Source of the DNA: Microvirga calopogonii | Lineage (GTDB): Bacteria; Pseudomonadota; Alphaproteobacteria; Rhizobiales; Beijerinckiaceae | Reading direction: 5' to 3' | Length of the DNA stretch: 55,988 nt | Assembly (NCBI RefSeq): GCF_003347665.1 | Contig: NZ_QDGA01000031.1 | Span: 1 to 55,988, forward strand | Shown here: piece by piece, positions 25,683 to 34,689 of the stretch | How the letters are laid out: every line of letters begins with the position of its first letter | Numbering within the stretch: the stretch's first letter is position 1 | The notes under the pieces: model-generated | The model's database searches: none | What the model saw: only the letters and a program-made list of their open reading frames with translations | Told to the model about the DNA's origin: nothing | Translations under genes and position numbers: made by a program

Positions 25683-26639
25683 ATGAAGCACCTGATCTCG
25701 ACTACCGCACTCGTCACATCGACGCTGGTTGGCGTCGGCACCGCTCACGCCGAGTGGCCAAAGGACAGGCCAATCGAAATGATCGTTGCCTTCGCCCCGG
25801 GCGGCGGCACCGACGTGATGAACAGGACGCTCGCGCCCTACATTGAAAAGGAACTCGGCGCGAAGATCACGATCATGAACCGCCCCGGTGCGTCCGGTGA
25901 AATCGCCTACACGGCGATGACGCAGGCCAAGCCCGATGGCTACACGTTGTCCTCTCTCAATACTCCGGGCTACCTGACGATGCAGATGGACCGTAAGGTC
26001 CGTTTCGACCCCAAGAAGATCTGCCTGGTTGCCCGCATCGTCGAGGACCCCGGCTCGTTCATCGTGCAGGCGAACTCCGAGTTCAACTCGCTCAAGGATC
26101 TGGTCGCCTACGCCAAGGCGAACCCTGGTAAAGTCACCATCGGCACGACCGGTCTCGGGACCGACGAACACCTCGCCCTGCTGCAACTGGAAAAATCCGC
26201 TGGTATCGATCTGACCGCGGTGACCTTCAACGGTGCGAACGAAGCACGGACCGCGCTGCTCGGCGGGCACGTCATGGCCATCGGGATCAACGTCGGGGAG
26301 CTTATGGGTGGCGATCATTCGGCCTTCAAATCACTCGGCCAGTTTGCCGATCAGCGGGCCGTCATCGCTCCGGACCTGCCAACGGCCAAGGAGCAGGGCT
26401 ATGACGTCATCATGAGCTCGGAGCGCGGCATCGCCATGGGATGCGATGTTCCTGAAGCGATCAGGACGAAGTACTCGGATGCCGTCAAGAAGGCTCTCGA
26501 CAACCCAGAATTCCAGGCTCAGGCCAAGCAGCAGTCTCTCGCGCTTTCCTATCGCTCGTCGGAAGAGTGGAACAAGGAGCTCCCGGCACGGGCCGAGCGG
26601 CTCGGGGAAATCTGGAAGCTGGTCAAGGAACAGAAGTGA
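25683..26639 (+). CDS. tctC: Tripartite tricarboxylate transporter binding protein (TctC/Bug)
   Basis: A 318-aa periplasmic solute-binding protein of the TctC/Bug family. The signal peptide ends near GTAHAEWP (residue 24). The first beta-strand and phosphate-like loop are PIEMIVAFAPGGGTDVMNRT, and NRPGASGEIAYTAM is a family hallmark. It captures a carboxylate and delivers it to TctAB. GGGAGG before the ATG is strong. TctB follows with overlapping stop and start (TGATG). The ligand is probably a hydroxy- or oxo-carboxylate, judging by the neighbouring dehydrogenases. Confidence 0.9.
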   Translation: MKHLISTTALVTSTLVGVGTAHAEWPKDRPIEMIVAFAPGGGTDVMNRTLAPYIEKELGAKITIMNRPGASGEIAYTAMTQAKPDGYTLSSLNTPGYLTMQMDRKVRFDPKKICLVARIVEDPGSFIVQANSEFNSLKDLVAYAKANPGKVTIGTTGLGTDEHLALLQLEKSAGIDLTAVTFNGANEARTALLGGHVMAIGINVGELMGGDHSAFKSLGQFADQRAVIAPDLPTAKEQGYDVIMSSERGIAMGCDVPEAIRTKYSDAVKKALDNPEFQAQAKQQSLALSYRSSEEWNKELPARAERLGEIWKLVKEQK

Positions 26640-27109
26640 TGGCAGGTCCACGCAAGGTTGGGGAGACCGGCGATCGGCCGGATCTCCTGACGGCCGTCAT
26701 GTTCGTGGGCATCGGTGCGCTCGGCCTCTGGGCCGGGCGCGACCTGACCATGGGCACGGCCTCGGCAATGGGGCCGGGCTATCTGCCGAGGATCGTTTGC
26801 TGGCTCCTGATCCTCGTCGGGCTCGCCGTTGGCGGAATGGGCCTCTTCCGGGCCCGCGAGGACATCGCAGCCCCGAAGCTCCGTCCCCTGTCGGTCATCC
26901 TGCTGTCGATCGTCGGTTTCGCCTTCATTGCCGAGTACTTCGGCTTCGTGGCCGCCTCCGTCTGGCTGTTGGTGATCGGAAGCCTGGCGGATCGTGAATC
27001 CAGATGGCGTGAGGTGATCCTGCTCACCGCCGGACTGACCGCCTTCGGCGCCTTGGTCTTCATCGTCGGTCTCGGCGTCCAGATGCCCATCTGGCCTTTC
27101 TGGGAGTGA
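26639..27109 (+). CDS. tctB: Tripartite tricarboxylate transporter small membrane subunit (TctB)
   Basis: A 156-aa membrane protein with four hydrophobic helices, the size and layout of TctB. One region reads ASAMGPGYLPRIVCWLLILV, the family's GPGxFP-like motif with helix 2. The ATG shares its first base with the stop of tctC (TGATG), which points to coupled translation. It is the small accessory subunit of the importer. Confidence 0.88.
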   Translation: MAGPRKVGETGDRPDLLTAVMFVGIGALGLWAGRDLTMGTASAMGPGYLPRIVCWLLILVGLAVGGMGLFRAREDIAAPKLRPLSVILLSIVGFAFIAEYFGFVAASVWLLVIGSLADRESRWREVILLTAGLTAFGALVFIVGLGVQMPIWPFWE

Positions 27110-27112
27110 ATC

Positions 27113-28621
27113 ATGGACTTCCTCCACCTGCTCGCGCTCGGGTTCGGCGAAGCGCTGACCCCGATGAACCTGGGCTTCTGCCTGCTCGGTGCTCTCCTCG
27201 GGACCCTGATCGGCGTGCTGCCGGGGATTGGCCCGACCGCGACGATCGCCGTTCTCCTGCCGATCACCTTCTATCTGCCCCCGTTGGCCGGCATCATCAT
27301 GCTCTCCGGCATTTACTACGGCGCGCAATACGGTGGATCGACCACCGCCATCCTGGTCAATTTGCCCGGTGAGGCGTCATCCGTCGTAACAGCAATCGAC
27401 GGCTACAAGATGGCCCAGAACGGGAAAGCCGGGTCGGCGCTTGCGGTTGCGGCGCTCGGATCGTTCTTTGCCGGAACCGTGTCGACGTTCGGCATTGCCC
27501 TCGCGGGTCCGACGCTCTCGTCATTCGCGCTCTCGTTCGGCCCCGCCGAATATGTATCGCTCATGCTCTTCGGCCTCCTGGCGGCCACCGTCCTTGCCCG
27601 AGGGTCCGTCCTGAAGGCGATCGGCATGATCCTGCTCGGCCTGGTCCTCGGCATGGTCGGGATCGACGCGGCATCGGGCGAGGACCGCTTGACGTTCAAT
27701 GCGATCGAGCTCTTCGATGGCATCGACTTCGTCGTGATCGCAATCGGTGTGTTCGGTTTCACGGAGATCATCGAGAACCTCGAGAACGTGGAGGCGCGCG
27801 GCGTCCTGGTCCGGAAGCTCAGCCGCCTGTGGCCGACGCGGGAGGACTTCCGGAAGGCTTGGCCGGCCGTCCTGCGCGGCACGGGCGTCGGAACCTTCCT
27901 CGGAATCCTGCCGGGTGGCGGTGCGACGCTCGCGTCGTTCTGCGCCTACTCCCTGGAAAAGAAGGTTGCGAAGCATCCTGAAGAATTCGGGAACGGAGCC
28001 GTCCAGGGCGTGGCAGGGCCCGAAGCCGCCAACAATGCCGGCGCCCAGTCGTCGTTCATTCCGCTGCTCACGCTAGGCATCCCGTCCAACAACATGATGG
28101 CGATGATGCTGAGCGCCTTCATCATCCATGGGATCACCCCCGGTCCCACCGTCCTGCAAAACCAGCCGGAGATCTTCTGGGGCCTTGTGGCGAGCATGTG
28201 GGTCGGCAACCTGATGCTCGTCGTCATCAACCTGCCGCTGATCGGCGTCTGGGTGAAGCTGCTGACAGTCCCGTACCGTCTCCTGTACCCGGCCATCCTG
28301 TTGTTCTGCTGCGTCGGCGTCTACAGCATCAACAACCGGATCTTCGACGTCGTGCTCGCCGCAGGCTTCGGGTTGCTCGGATACCTGTTCCGGAAGGCAA
28401 AATGCGAACCGGGGCCCTTACTGCTCGGTTTCGTTCTCGGTCCGCTGCTTGAAACGAACATCCGTCGCGCCCTGGTGATCTCTCACGGAAACCCGAGCGT
28501 GTTCTTCGAACGGCCGATCAGCCTTGTCCTGCTGCTGGCGACCGCCGCGATGTTCATCCTGATGGTCCTGCCGTCCTTCCGCCAGACCCGCGAGGTGGCG
28601 TTCCAGGAGGAAGAGGCCTGA
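27113..28621 (+). CDS. tctA: Tripartite tricarboxylate transporter large membrane subunit (TctA)
   Basis: A 502-aa protein of the TctA family with about 12 helices. Family motifs are LGTLIGVLPGIGPTATIAVL near the start, GIYYGAQYGGSTTAILVNLP, and in the second half GTFLGILPGGGATLASFCAY and LTLGIPSNNMMAMMLSAF. It is the Na+-coupled channel subunit. GGGAG 8 nt upstream; the tctB stop is 3 nt before the ATG. It ends 77 nt before the second dehydrogenase. Confidence 0.92.
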   Translation: MDFLHLLALGFGEALTPMNLGFCLLGALLGTLIGVLPGIGPTATIAVLLPITFYLPPLAGIIMLSGIYYGAQYGGSTTAILVNLPGEASSVVTAIDGYKMAQNGKAGSALAVAALGSFFAGTVSTFGIALAGPTLSSFALSFGPAEYVSLMLFGLLAATVLARGSVLKAIGMILLGLVLGMVGIDAASGEDRLTFNAIELFDGIDFVVIAIGVFGFTEIIENLENVEARGVLVRKLSRLWPTREDFRKAWPAVLRGTGVGTFLGILPGGGATLASFCAYSLEKKVAKHPEEFGNGAVQGVAGPEAANNAGAQSSFIPLLTLGIPSNNMMAMMLSAFIIHGITPGPTVLQNQPEIFWGLVASMWVGNLMLVVINLPLIGVWVKLLTVPYRLLYPAILLFCCVGVYSINNRIFDVVLAAGFGLLGYLFRKAKCEPGPLLLGFVLGPLLETNIRRALVISHGNPSVFFERPISLVLLLATAAMFILMVLPSFRQTREVAFQEEEA

Positions 28622-28698
28622 AATCTCGCATGGCGGAGCAATGGACAGGGAGCGTATCACGCGCGCCCTGTCCTTCATCCACGAACAGGTCCGTTATC

Positions 28699-29679
28699 AT
28701 GTCCGACAGCTTCAAGAAGACCGCGCACGTGGTCGTGCTCGACCGCGATACCCTGCCCGACGACATCACCTTGCGGGCGTTCTCGTTTCCCCATGAACTC
28801 GTCACGTTCGGCCGGACCAAGCCCGACGAGGTGGCGGAACGCATTCGGGATGCCGACATCGTCATCACCAACAAGGTCCCCGTTCGCCGCGAGGCGATCG
28901 GACACGCGAGTAACCTCAGGCTCGTTGCCATCGCGGCGACAGGCACGGACGTGGTCGACGTGGCCGCCTGTGCCGAACGCCGGATCGGCGTCTCGAACAT
29001 CCGCAACTACGCCGTCAACACCGTCCCCGAGCATACCTTTGCATTGATCCTCGCGCTGCGCCGCAGCCTGGTCGCCTACCATGACTCCGTCCGTGCCGGC
29101 CGCTGGCAGGAGTCTGGCCAGTTCTGCTACTTCGATTATCCGATCCGGGACCTTGCGGGCTCGACCCTCGGCATCATTGGAGACGGAGCTCTGGGACGCG
29201 CCGTCGCCGATCTCGGCCGCGCCTTCGGCATGAGGGTGCTCTTCTCGGACTACAAGGGAACGTCGGGCATGGGCCCGCTCTACACGCCCTTCGAGCAGGT
29301 CTTGCGAGAGAGCGACGTCATTACCCTTCACTCTCCGCTGATGCCGTCCACCCGCAACATGATCTCGACCGACGAGTTCGCGATGATGGCCCGCCGCCCG
29401 TTGCTGGTCAACACGGCGCGTGGAGGGCTCGTTGACGAGATCGCGCTGGAGCGTGCGTTGAGGGAAGGCCAGATCAGTGGAGCGGGATTCGACGTGGTCA
29501 CGGCCGAACCGCCGCCGCCCGACCATCCGCTGATGCGGCTGCTCGACTTGCCGAACTTCATTCTTACCCCGCATGTCGCATGGGCGAGCCGCGAGGCCGT
29601 CCAGGGTCTTGCCGACCAACTGGTCGACAACATCGAAGCCTTCGAACGTGGGCAGCCCACAAACATGGTCGCGGCGTGA
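28699..29679 (+). CDS. D-2-hydroxyacid dehydrogenase (second of two)
   Basis: A 326-aa NAD(P)-dependent D-2-hydroxyacid dehydrogenase of the glycerate-dehydrogenase-like group. The cofactor motif is LGIIGDGALGRAVADLGR, the Arg lies in NTARGGLVDEIAL, the Glu in FDVVTAEPP and the His in LTPHVAWASREA. The frame opens at 28630; I use the ATG at 28699 (MSDSFKK) by family length. It differs clearly from the first dehydrogenase, so this is not a recent duplication. The kinase start that follows suggests D-glycerate as product, formed from hydroxypyruvate or tartronate semialdehyde. Confidence 0.88.
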   Translation: MSDSFKKTAHVVVLDRDTLPDDITLRAFSFPHELVTFGRTKPDEVAERIRDADIVITNKVPVRREAIGHASNLRLVAIAATGTDVVDVAACAERRIGVSNIRNYAVNTVPEHTFALILALRRSLVAYHDSVRAGRWQESGQFCYFDYPIRDLAGSTLGIIGDGALGRAVADLGRAFGMRVLFSDYKGTSGMGPLYTPFEQVLRESDVITLHSPLMPSTRNMISTDEFAMMARRPLLVNTARGGLVDEIALERALREGQISGAGFDVVTAEPPPPDHPLMRLLDLPNFILTPHVAWASREAVQGLADQLVDNIEAFERGQPTNMVAA

Positions 29680-29696
29680 TCGATGGCCATCGATCA
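29677..29696. repeat. 20-bp perfect palindrome across a stop/start junction
   Basis: TGATCGATGGCCATCGATCA is a perfect 20-bp palindrome. It holds the stop of the second dehydrogenase (TGA 29677-29679) and the ATG of the kinase start (29683). It could be an operator or recombination-prone site, or chance from stacked GATC/ATCGAT motifs. Confidence 0.4.
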
Positions 29697-29966
29697 CGAT
29701 CCCAAGATCTTTCTGACGTCCCTGTTCGCCGCAGCCGTGGCCGCCGCGGATCCATACAACGCGATCAAGGCTAATCTTCCAGAAAGGCCAAAGGGACGAA
29801 CCATCGTTATCGGGGCGGGTAAGGCTTCCGGCGAAATGGCCCGAGCCTTCGAGGCGCTTTGGGACGATCCCCTTGAGGGCGTCGTGGTTACCAGGCGCGG
29901 GTCACAATCTCCTTGCAACACGATCGAGATCATCGAGGCCAGCCATCCGGTTCCGGACGTCACGAG
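29683..29966 (+). pseudogene. Truncated N-terminus of glycerate 2-kinase (MOFRL family)
   Basis: About 93 residues read as the start of a glycerate 2-kinase of the TtuD/GckA type: GRTIVIGAGKASGEMARAFE (the nucleotide-binding hallmark), then GVVVTRRGSQ and IEIIEASHPVPD. Just after HPVPD (near 29960-29972) the kinase sequence stops and malic enzyme sequence begins in another frame. The full protein would be over 400 aa, so over three quarters is missing. Its position after the dehydrogenase suggests an original operon that finished with D-glycerate phosphorylation to 2-phosphoglycerate. Confidence 0.85.
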
Positions 29967-31482
29967 CCTGGTACGGACGTGTTTCTGGGCGTCTCGATGG
30001 CCGGTGTCCGGAAGCCTGAGATGGTGCAGGCGATGGCCGACAAGCCACTGATCCTGGCCTTGGCCAATCCAGAGCCCGAGATCCGCCCGGAAGCGGCCAA
30101 AGCCGCGCGCCCGGACAGCATCATCGCGACTGGTCGCTCGGACTACCCGAACCAGGTCAACAACGTCCTGTGCTTTCCCTTCATCTTCCAGGGGGCTCTC
30201 GATGTGGGAGCGACCACGATCAACGAGGAGATGAAGCTCGCCGCCACCCGGGCCATCGCCGCTCTGGCGAAAGAGGATGTGTCCGATGTAGTCGCCGATG
30301 CCTATGGCCGGCGTGACATCCGCTTCGGAGCGGAGTACCTGATCCCGGCGCCCTTCGATCCCCGGCCGATCACGGCAGTGGCTCCCGCTGTGGCCGAGGC
30401 CGCCATGACAAGCGGGATTGCAACGCGACCGCTAGCGGACCTCAAGGCCTATCGTGATCGGCTTCAGGGCTTCGTCTATCGCTCCGACACGATCATGCAG
30501 CCCGTCTTTGCCGCGGCCTCCAAGGTGCAGAAGCGAGTGGCCTATGCCGAGGATGAGGACGATCGTGTGCTGCGTGCGGTGCAGGTGGCAGTCGAGGAAG
30601 GCCTTGCCGAGCCCTTGTTGATCGGCCGTCTAGAGGTCATCCGCACCAAGATCCACCAACTGGGCCTGCGGCTGACCGAGGGCTGCGACTACCAGGCGGT
30701 GAACGTCGACGATGAGGCTCATTTGGGAGAACTGGCTGAGGACTATTACCAGCTCCGGCGTCGACATGGACTTGCCCGCGATACGGCCCTGGCGGAGATG
30801 CGTCGCAACAATACTCTGATCGGGGCCATGTTGGTGGGCCGGGGGCGAGGCTGACGGCCTTCTCTGCGGCACCCATGGAGCCTACGAGGCCCACTTGAAG
30901 CACGTGGCCGAGGTGGTCGGGCGCAGGCCCGGCATCAACACCTTGGCCGCCATGAACGTGGTGATGCTGCCGAACCAGACGGTGTTCATCACCGACACCT
31001 ACATCAATGAGAATCCGGCAGCCGAACAGATCGCCGAGATCGCCCTGCTGGCGGCGGATGAGGTCCGGCGCTTTGGCGTCACGCCACGCGTGGCGCTGCT
31101 CTCGCATTCGAGCTTCGGCAGCGCCCAGACTGCCTCAGCCGTGAAGATGCGGGAAGCCCTGGAGTTGATCCAGAGCCGGGCGCCGGAGCTGGAGGTCGAG
31201 GGTGAGATGCACGGAGATGCGGCTCTCAACAAAGGTATTCTCAATCGAGTGTTCCCCGATTCACGCCTGACTGAGGCCGCCAACCTGCTCGTGATGCCAA
31301 ACCTGGATGCGGCGAACATCACCTTCAACGTGCTCAAGGCTGTGGCGGGGCAGGGGGGCACGGTCGGGCCGATTCTGCTTGGGGCCAAGCGTCCGGTGCA
31401 TATCCTGACGCCGACGAGCACGGTCCGGCGGATCACGAACATGACGGCCCTGACGTCGGTTGAGGCCGCTATGACTGAGTAG
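29967..31482 (+). pseudogene. maeB: Headless, frameshifted NADP-malic enzyme (MaeB type)
   Basis: From about 29970 the sequence is the rest of a MaeB-type malic enzyme: GTDVFLGVSMAGVRKPEM, LILALANPEPEIRPEAA, RSDYPNQVNNVLCFPFIFQG, then the C-terminal phosphotransacetylase-like domain. About 260 N-terminal residues are missing, replaced by the glycerate kinase piece. A second lesion lies in the G-run at 30841-30845: the expected CGGGGCGAGGCTGAC reads with one extra G, moving the frame from the first part (to 30854) to the second (30895-31482, MKHVAEVVGRRPGINTL onward). Both parts otherwise look well conserved, so the damage is recent or an assembly error. Confidence 0.85.
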
Positions 31483-31653
31483 TCCTTGAGTGATGGGGCC
31501 GAACCAGTGCCATAGTTCGAGCGTCGCTGATTGACAGATAGAATTGAAAAAGTCGGCAAGCGCCGTTTTTGCCTGCCCGAAACACTGGATTCTAGGCTTG
31601 TTGAACCGACGACACAGGTCCGATACGCTACGTCGTGTCAACTCCGGTGGAGG

Positions 31654-32394
31654 CTACTCTCCCGCCATCCTACGCGTCTGGGGTGTCTCGAAGGTGCCCC
31701 CAAGAGACTTGGTGAGCCGCATCGCCGCCGCATAAAGATAGACCCTGATCTCCTGGGCACGATCCGGCGTGAGGCGTGTCACCGGGCCAGATAGGGCAAG
31801 CGCCCCAACCAGCCGGAGGTTGGCTCCGAACACAGGCATGGCGATTGCTGCGGTATGGGGATCGGTGGCGCCCGAACTGTAAATAGGCAGGTCAATCTGG
31901 GCGGCGGTTGTATCGTCAGGCCACTTGGCAAAAGCCTTCAGAACCCGGGCGATCGCTGACAGATCCATGGGCAGTATGTCTCCCGGCTGGATATGGAGCC
32001 GCAGCCGGTGGGGTGAGTCGACGCGGTAGGCGCACAGGCGCTGGTTTCCGTGTCGCACGTAGAACGATGCACTTTCCTCCGTTTCGTCGACCAAGTCCTG
32101 AAGGACCGGCATGACGTGGGTTTCGAGCTCCAGGGACTGCTGGAATATCGATCCGAGACGGAGCACCTCGGCGCCGAGCTGATAGTTCCCGTCGTGCAGG
32201 CGAATGATCAGGCCATAGCTTTCCAACGAGACGAGCAGGCGCAAGATCGTGCTCTTCACCAGATCCGTTCGTTCAGCGAGTTCGGCCAATGACAGGGCAC
32301 GGTCGCCGCGCCGAAAAGCTGTGAGGACGGCCAGGACGCGGTCGGCCGTTGCGACGCTTTCGGCCTGGGGGCGTGCGCTGGCCTTCTTGGCCAT
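31654..32394 (-). CDS. IclR-family transcriptional regulator
   Basis: A 246-aa IclR protein. The winged helix is ATADRVLAVLTAFRRGDRAL and LAELAERTDLVKSTILRLLV; the effector domain has ETEESASFYVRHGNQRLCAY and MPVFGANLRLVGALALSGPV. The ATG at 32394 (MAKKAS) is favoured; the frame is open to 32430. It diverges from an MFS permease across a 550-nt AT-rich gap containing a 17-bp palindrome, and probably controls it and perhaps its own gene. Related to the IclR at 19169 over the whole length. Confidence 0.88.
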   Translation of the reverse strand: MAKKASARPQAESVATADRVLAVLTAFRRGDRALSLAELAERTDLVKSTILRLLVSLESYGLIIRLHDGNYQLGAEVLRLGSIFQQSLELETHVMPVLQDLVDETEESASFYVRHGNQRLCAYRVDSPHRLRLHIQPGDILPMDLSAIARVLKAFAKWPDDTTAAQIDLPIYSSGATDPHTAAIAMPVFGANLRLVGALALSGPVTRLTPDRAQEIRVYLYAAAMRLTKSLGGTFETPQTRRMAGE

Positions 32395-32944
32395 GGGACT
32401 AGGACGCCGTCGAATGGTTATACGGTTCACCCTAACCTCCCTTTGTGGCGAATGCGGATAGGAACTCAGTCGCGGGCCGTCAAGCTCCGCGAATGATCTA
32501 CCGCCTCCGGGATCACATGGTGACGAGGCTCATCTGCCCAAGCCTACCGACCAATATCAGAATGCCATGTTATTTGCGCGCCCAAGGAGCCGGGACCTAT
32601 TGAACAATAGTATTAGAATGCCGTTTCGAAAGTGAATAAATGTGTAATTATGTCCGAATAAATATCTGAAATGGTAGGGAATTTGTTTGTTGGTCGCAAT
32701 TCAGAATTGCGTTTCGATTTGTACTTGCAATGCCATCTACCGAATGTTTTAGATTTTCCATCCGAGACCGCTACGCCCAGGCCGTAACAGCGCCACATCG
32801 CGGCCTTGGACCGAGTCCTCAAGCTATGCCCATTCGGCCGGGGACGATGCTACGCCACTGCACATCGTGAGTTCCGATCAGCGGTTCATGCCAGGGAGGT
32901 CCAACTTGAACGACGCGATTTCCCAAACCACAAAGGAGGAAGCA
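32395..32944. promoter_or_regulatory. AT-rich divergent control region
   Basis: This 550-nt gap between the IclR gene and the MFS gene is far more AT-rich at 32590-32760 than anything nearby, as expected for a regulated promoter region. It contains the repeat TATCAGAATGCC (about 32557) / TATTAGAATGCC (about 32609) and the palindrome described separately. No gene called. Confidence 0.5.
32695..32711. promoter_or_regulatory. 17-bp palindrome, candidate IclR operator
   Basis: CGCAATTC-A-GAATTGCG is a perfect 8-1-8 palindrome. IclR-family operators are 15-17 bp palindromes of this shape. It lies about 235 nt before the MFS start and about 300 nt before the IclR start. Confidence 0.45.
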
Positions 32945-34282
32945 ATGCCGGAAGTTGGTGGAGCGCCGACCGCGCTCGAACGGTCGACCATGCGTCGGGT
33001 AGCGTGGCGGATCATGCCGTTCCTGATGGTCTGCTACCTATTCGCGATCTTGGACCGTGGCAACGTCGGAATGGCGTCGTTGCAGATGGTGCAGGACCTC
33101 GACATGTCCAAGGCTGCTTTCGGCTTTGGTGCCAGTCTCTTCTTCGTCTCCTATTTTCTCTTCGAAGTCCCGAGCAACCTTGCCCTTCAGCGTTTTGGTG
33201 CCCGACGCTGGATCGCCCGCATCATGATTACGTGGGGTGTGGTTTCGGCGTGCATGGCACTCGTGAAGAGCGAGAGCTCCTTCTATGTCATGCGCTTCAT
33301 CCTGGGCGCTGCGGAAGCCGGATTCTTCCCCGGGGTGCTACTCTACCTGACGTATTGGCTGCCCGCGAACTATCGCGGCCGTCTGATCGCACTATTCGGA
33401 ATCTCGATTCCGGCAGCGAGCTTCATCGGCTCTCCGCTCGGCGGCGTCTTTCTAAGTCTTGATGGCTCGCTCGGCCTCCGCGGATGGCAGTGGCTGTTTC
33501 TTCTCGAAGGAATTCCGACAATCCTGCTCGGCCTCGTTTGCCTGGTCTTGTTGACGGATAAGCCCGAGCAGGCGCTCTGGTTGCGCGACGACGAGCGCTC
33601 TTGGCTCTGTCATGAACTCAAGCGGGAGAAGGCAGGACGTTCTAACAAGGCGGAGAAGACGGGGTGGCGCTCCTTCGTGGAGTTGCTACGCAACCCCTAT
33701 GTCTATGCCATGGCCCTTGCGTGCTCTGGCGCATCGGCGGCGGGTTCAGTGCTTGGCGTCTGGCAGCCCCAATTCCTCAAATCATTCGGGCTGACGAACT
33801 TCGAAACGGGTCTGATCAATTCCGTTCCTTACGGCATCGCCTGTGTCCTGATGGTGCTGTGGGGACGTCATTCGGACCGGACGAACGAGCGGCGCTGGCA
33901 TACCGCCGCAACGCTCTTCCTGATCGCGATCGGTTTCCTCGGGGTGTTCACAGTTCATTCGCTGGCGGGAACCGTCGCACTTCTCAGCATGGTGCTGGTC
34001 GGCGCCTATGCCTTCAAGGGGCCGTTCTGGGCGCTGTCGTCGGGCTGGCTGGGCGCCGGATCGGTCGCGGCTGGGCTAGCGATGATCAATGCTACGTCGA
34101 ACCTCATCGGCGGCGGTCTCATGGTCAACGTTTACGGGTTGATCCTGGATGGAACCGGCAACTACGCCTTGGCCCTACTGCCAATAGCCGCCGTGTCGAT
34201 CGTCGGCGCCCTTTTGGTCCTCGCGATCAGCCGGCCACGGCGGGAGCCGGTATTGCACGGGGTGGCGGTCGAGAAGGCCTGA
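32945..34282 (+). CDS. MFS permease of the anion:cation symporter type
   Basis: A 445-aa MFS protein of the ACS family (tartrate, hexuronate, 4-hydroxyphenylacetate permeases). It opens RRVAWRIMPFLMVCYLFAIL then DRGNVGMASLQMV, the family hallmark, and has FFPGVLLYLTYWLPANYRGR in helix 4-5. About 12 helices. AAAGGAGG 7 nt before the ATG at 32945 fixes the start. It probably imports an organic acid anion with H+. Its divergent IclR gene is the likely regulator. The 15-bp hairpin after the stop is its likely end. Confidence 0.9.
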   Translation: MPEVGGAPTALERSTMRRVAWRIMPFLMVCYLFAILDRGNVGMASLQMVQDLDMSKAAFGFGASLFFVSYFLFEVPSNLALQRFGARRWIARIMITWGVVSACMALVKSESSFYVMRFILGAAEAGFFPGVLLYLTYWLPANYRGRLIALFGISIPAASFIGSPLGGVFLSLDGSLGLRGWQWLFLLEGIPTILLGLVCLVLLTDKPEQALWLRDDERSWLCHELKREKAGRSNKAEKTGWRSFVELLRNPYVYAMALACSGASAAGSVLGVWQPQFLKSFGLTNFETGLINSVPYGIACVLMVLWGRHSDRTNERRWHTAATLFLIAIGFLGVFTVHSLAGTVALLSMVLVGAYAFKGPFWALSSGWLGAGSVAAGLAMINATSNLIGGGLMVNVYGLILDGTGNYALALLPIAAVSIVGALLVLAISRPRREPVLHGVAVEKA

Positions 34283-34335
34283 TCAATCGGCTCGGGGGTG
34301 TGCCGATGAAGCACAGCCACTGATCGGACGATCTA

Positions 34336-34371
34336 TGTACGGCTTCCGGAGAAAAGTCCGGTAGCCGTACA
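34336..34371 (+). terminator. Long hairpin after the MFS gene
   Basis: A 15-bp stem (TGTACGGCTTCCGGA / TCCGGTAGCCGTACA, one mismatch) around a GAAAAG loop, about 55 nt after the MFS stop. No T-run follows. Probable transcript end or stabiliser. Confidence 0.6.
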
Positions 34372-34548
34372 CAGTTGGGTGGCAGCGTGCTTGCCACGAG
34401 GGCGGAGCTGGTGCCGTTCGGCCCTGCCGCAGCCCCTCGATATCAAGAGCGAAGAGCAATTTGCTATGGGACCAGCTCTACGCTTGTAGAACTGTATCTG
34501 GAGCGTGTGCCGTGAACGGCTTTCCGTGAAGTTGAGCCATTACTAGAA

Positions 34549-34610
34549 AGGTCCGTTCCTGGCACACTTGAGACCCTAGTGGCAGAGCAGCAATCCTCAC
34601 GTAACCAGAC
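34549..34610 (+). repeat. Dispersed intergenic repeat, copy 4
   Basis: Aligns ungapped to 8462-8523 (about 48 of 62 positions by eye), with the shared block GCAGCAATCCT and ACGTAACC. Confidence 0.55.
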
Positions 34611-34689
34611 TTTCCGAACCAGCCAGAGATTTCCTGGGTTGAGCCATAGCTGACGGTCCGCGCGTAAGCTGGGAGACGGGAAAGCCGAA

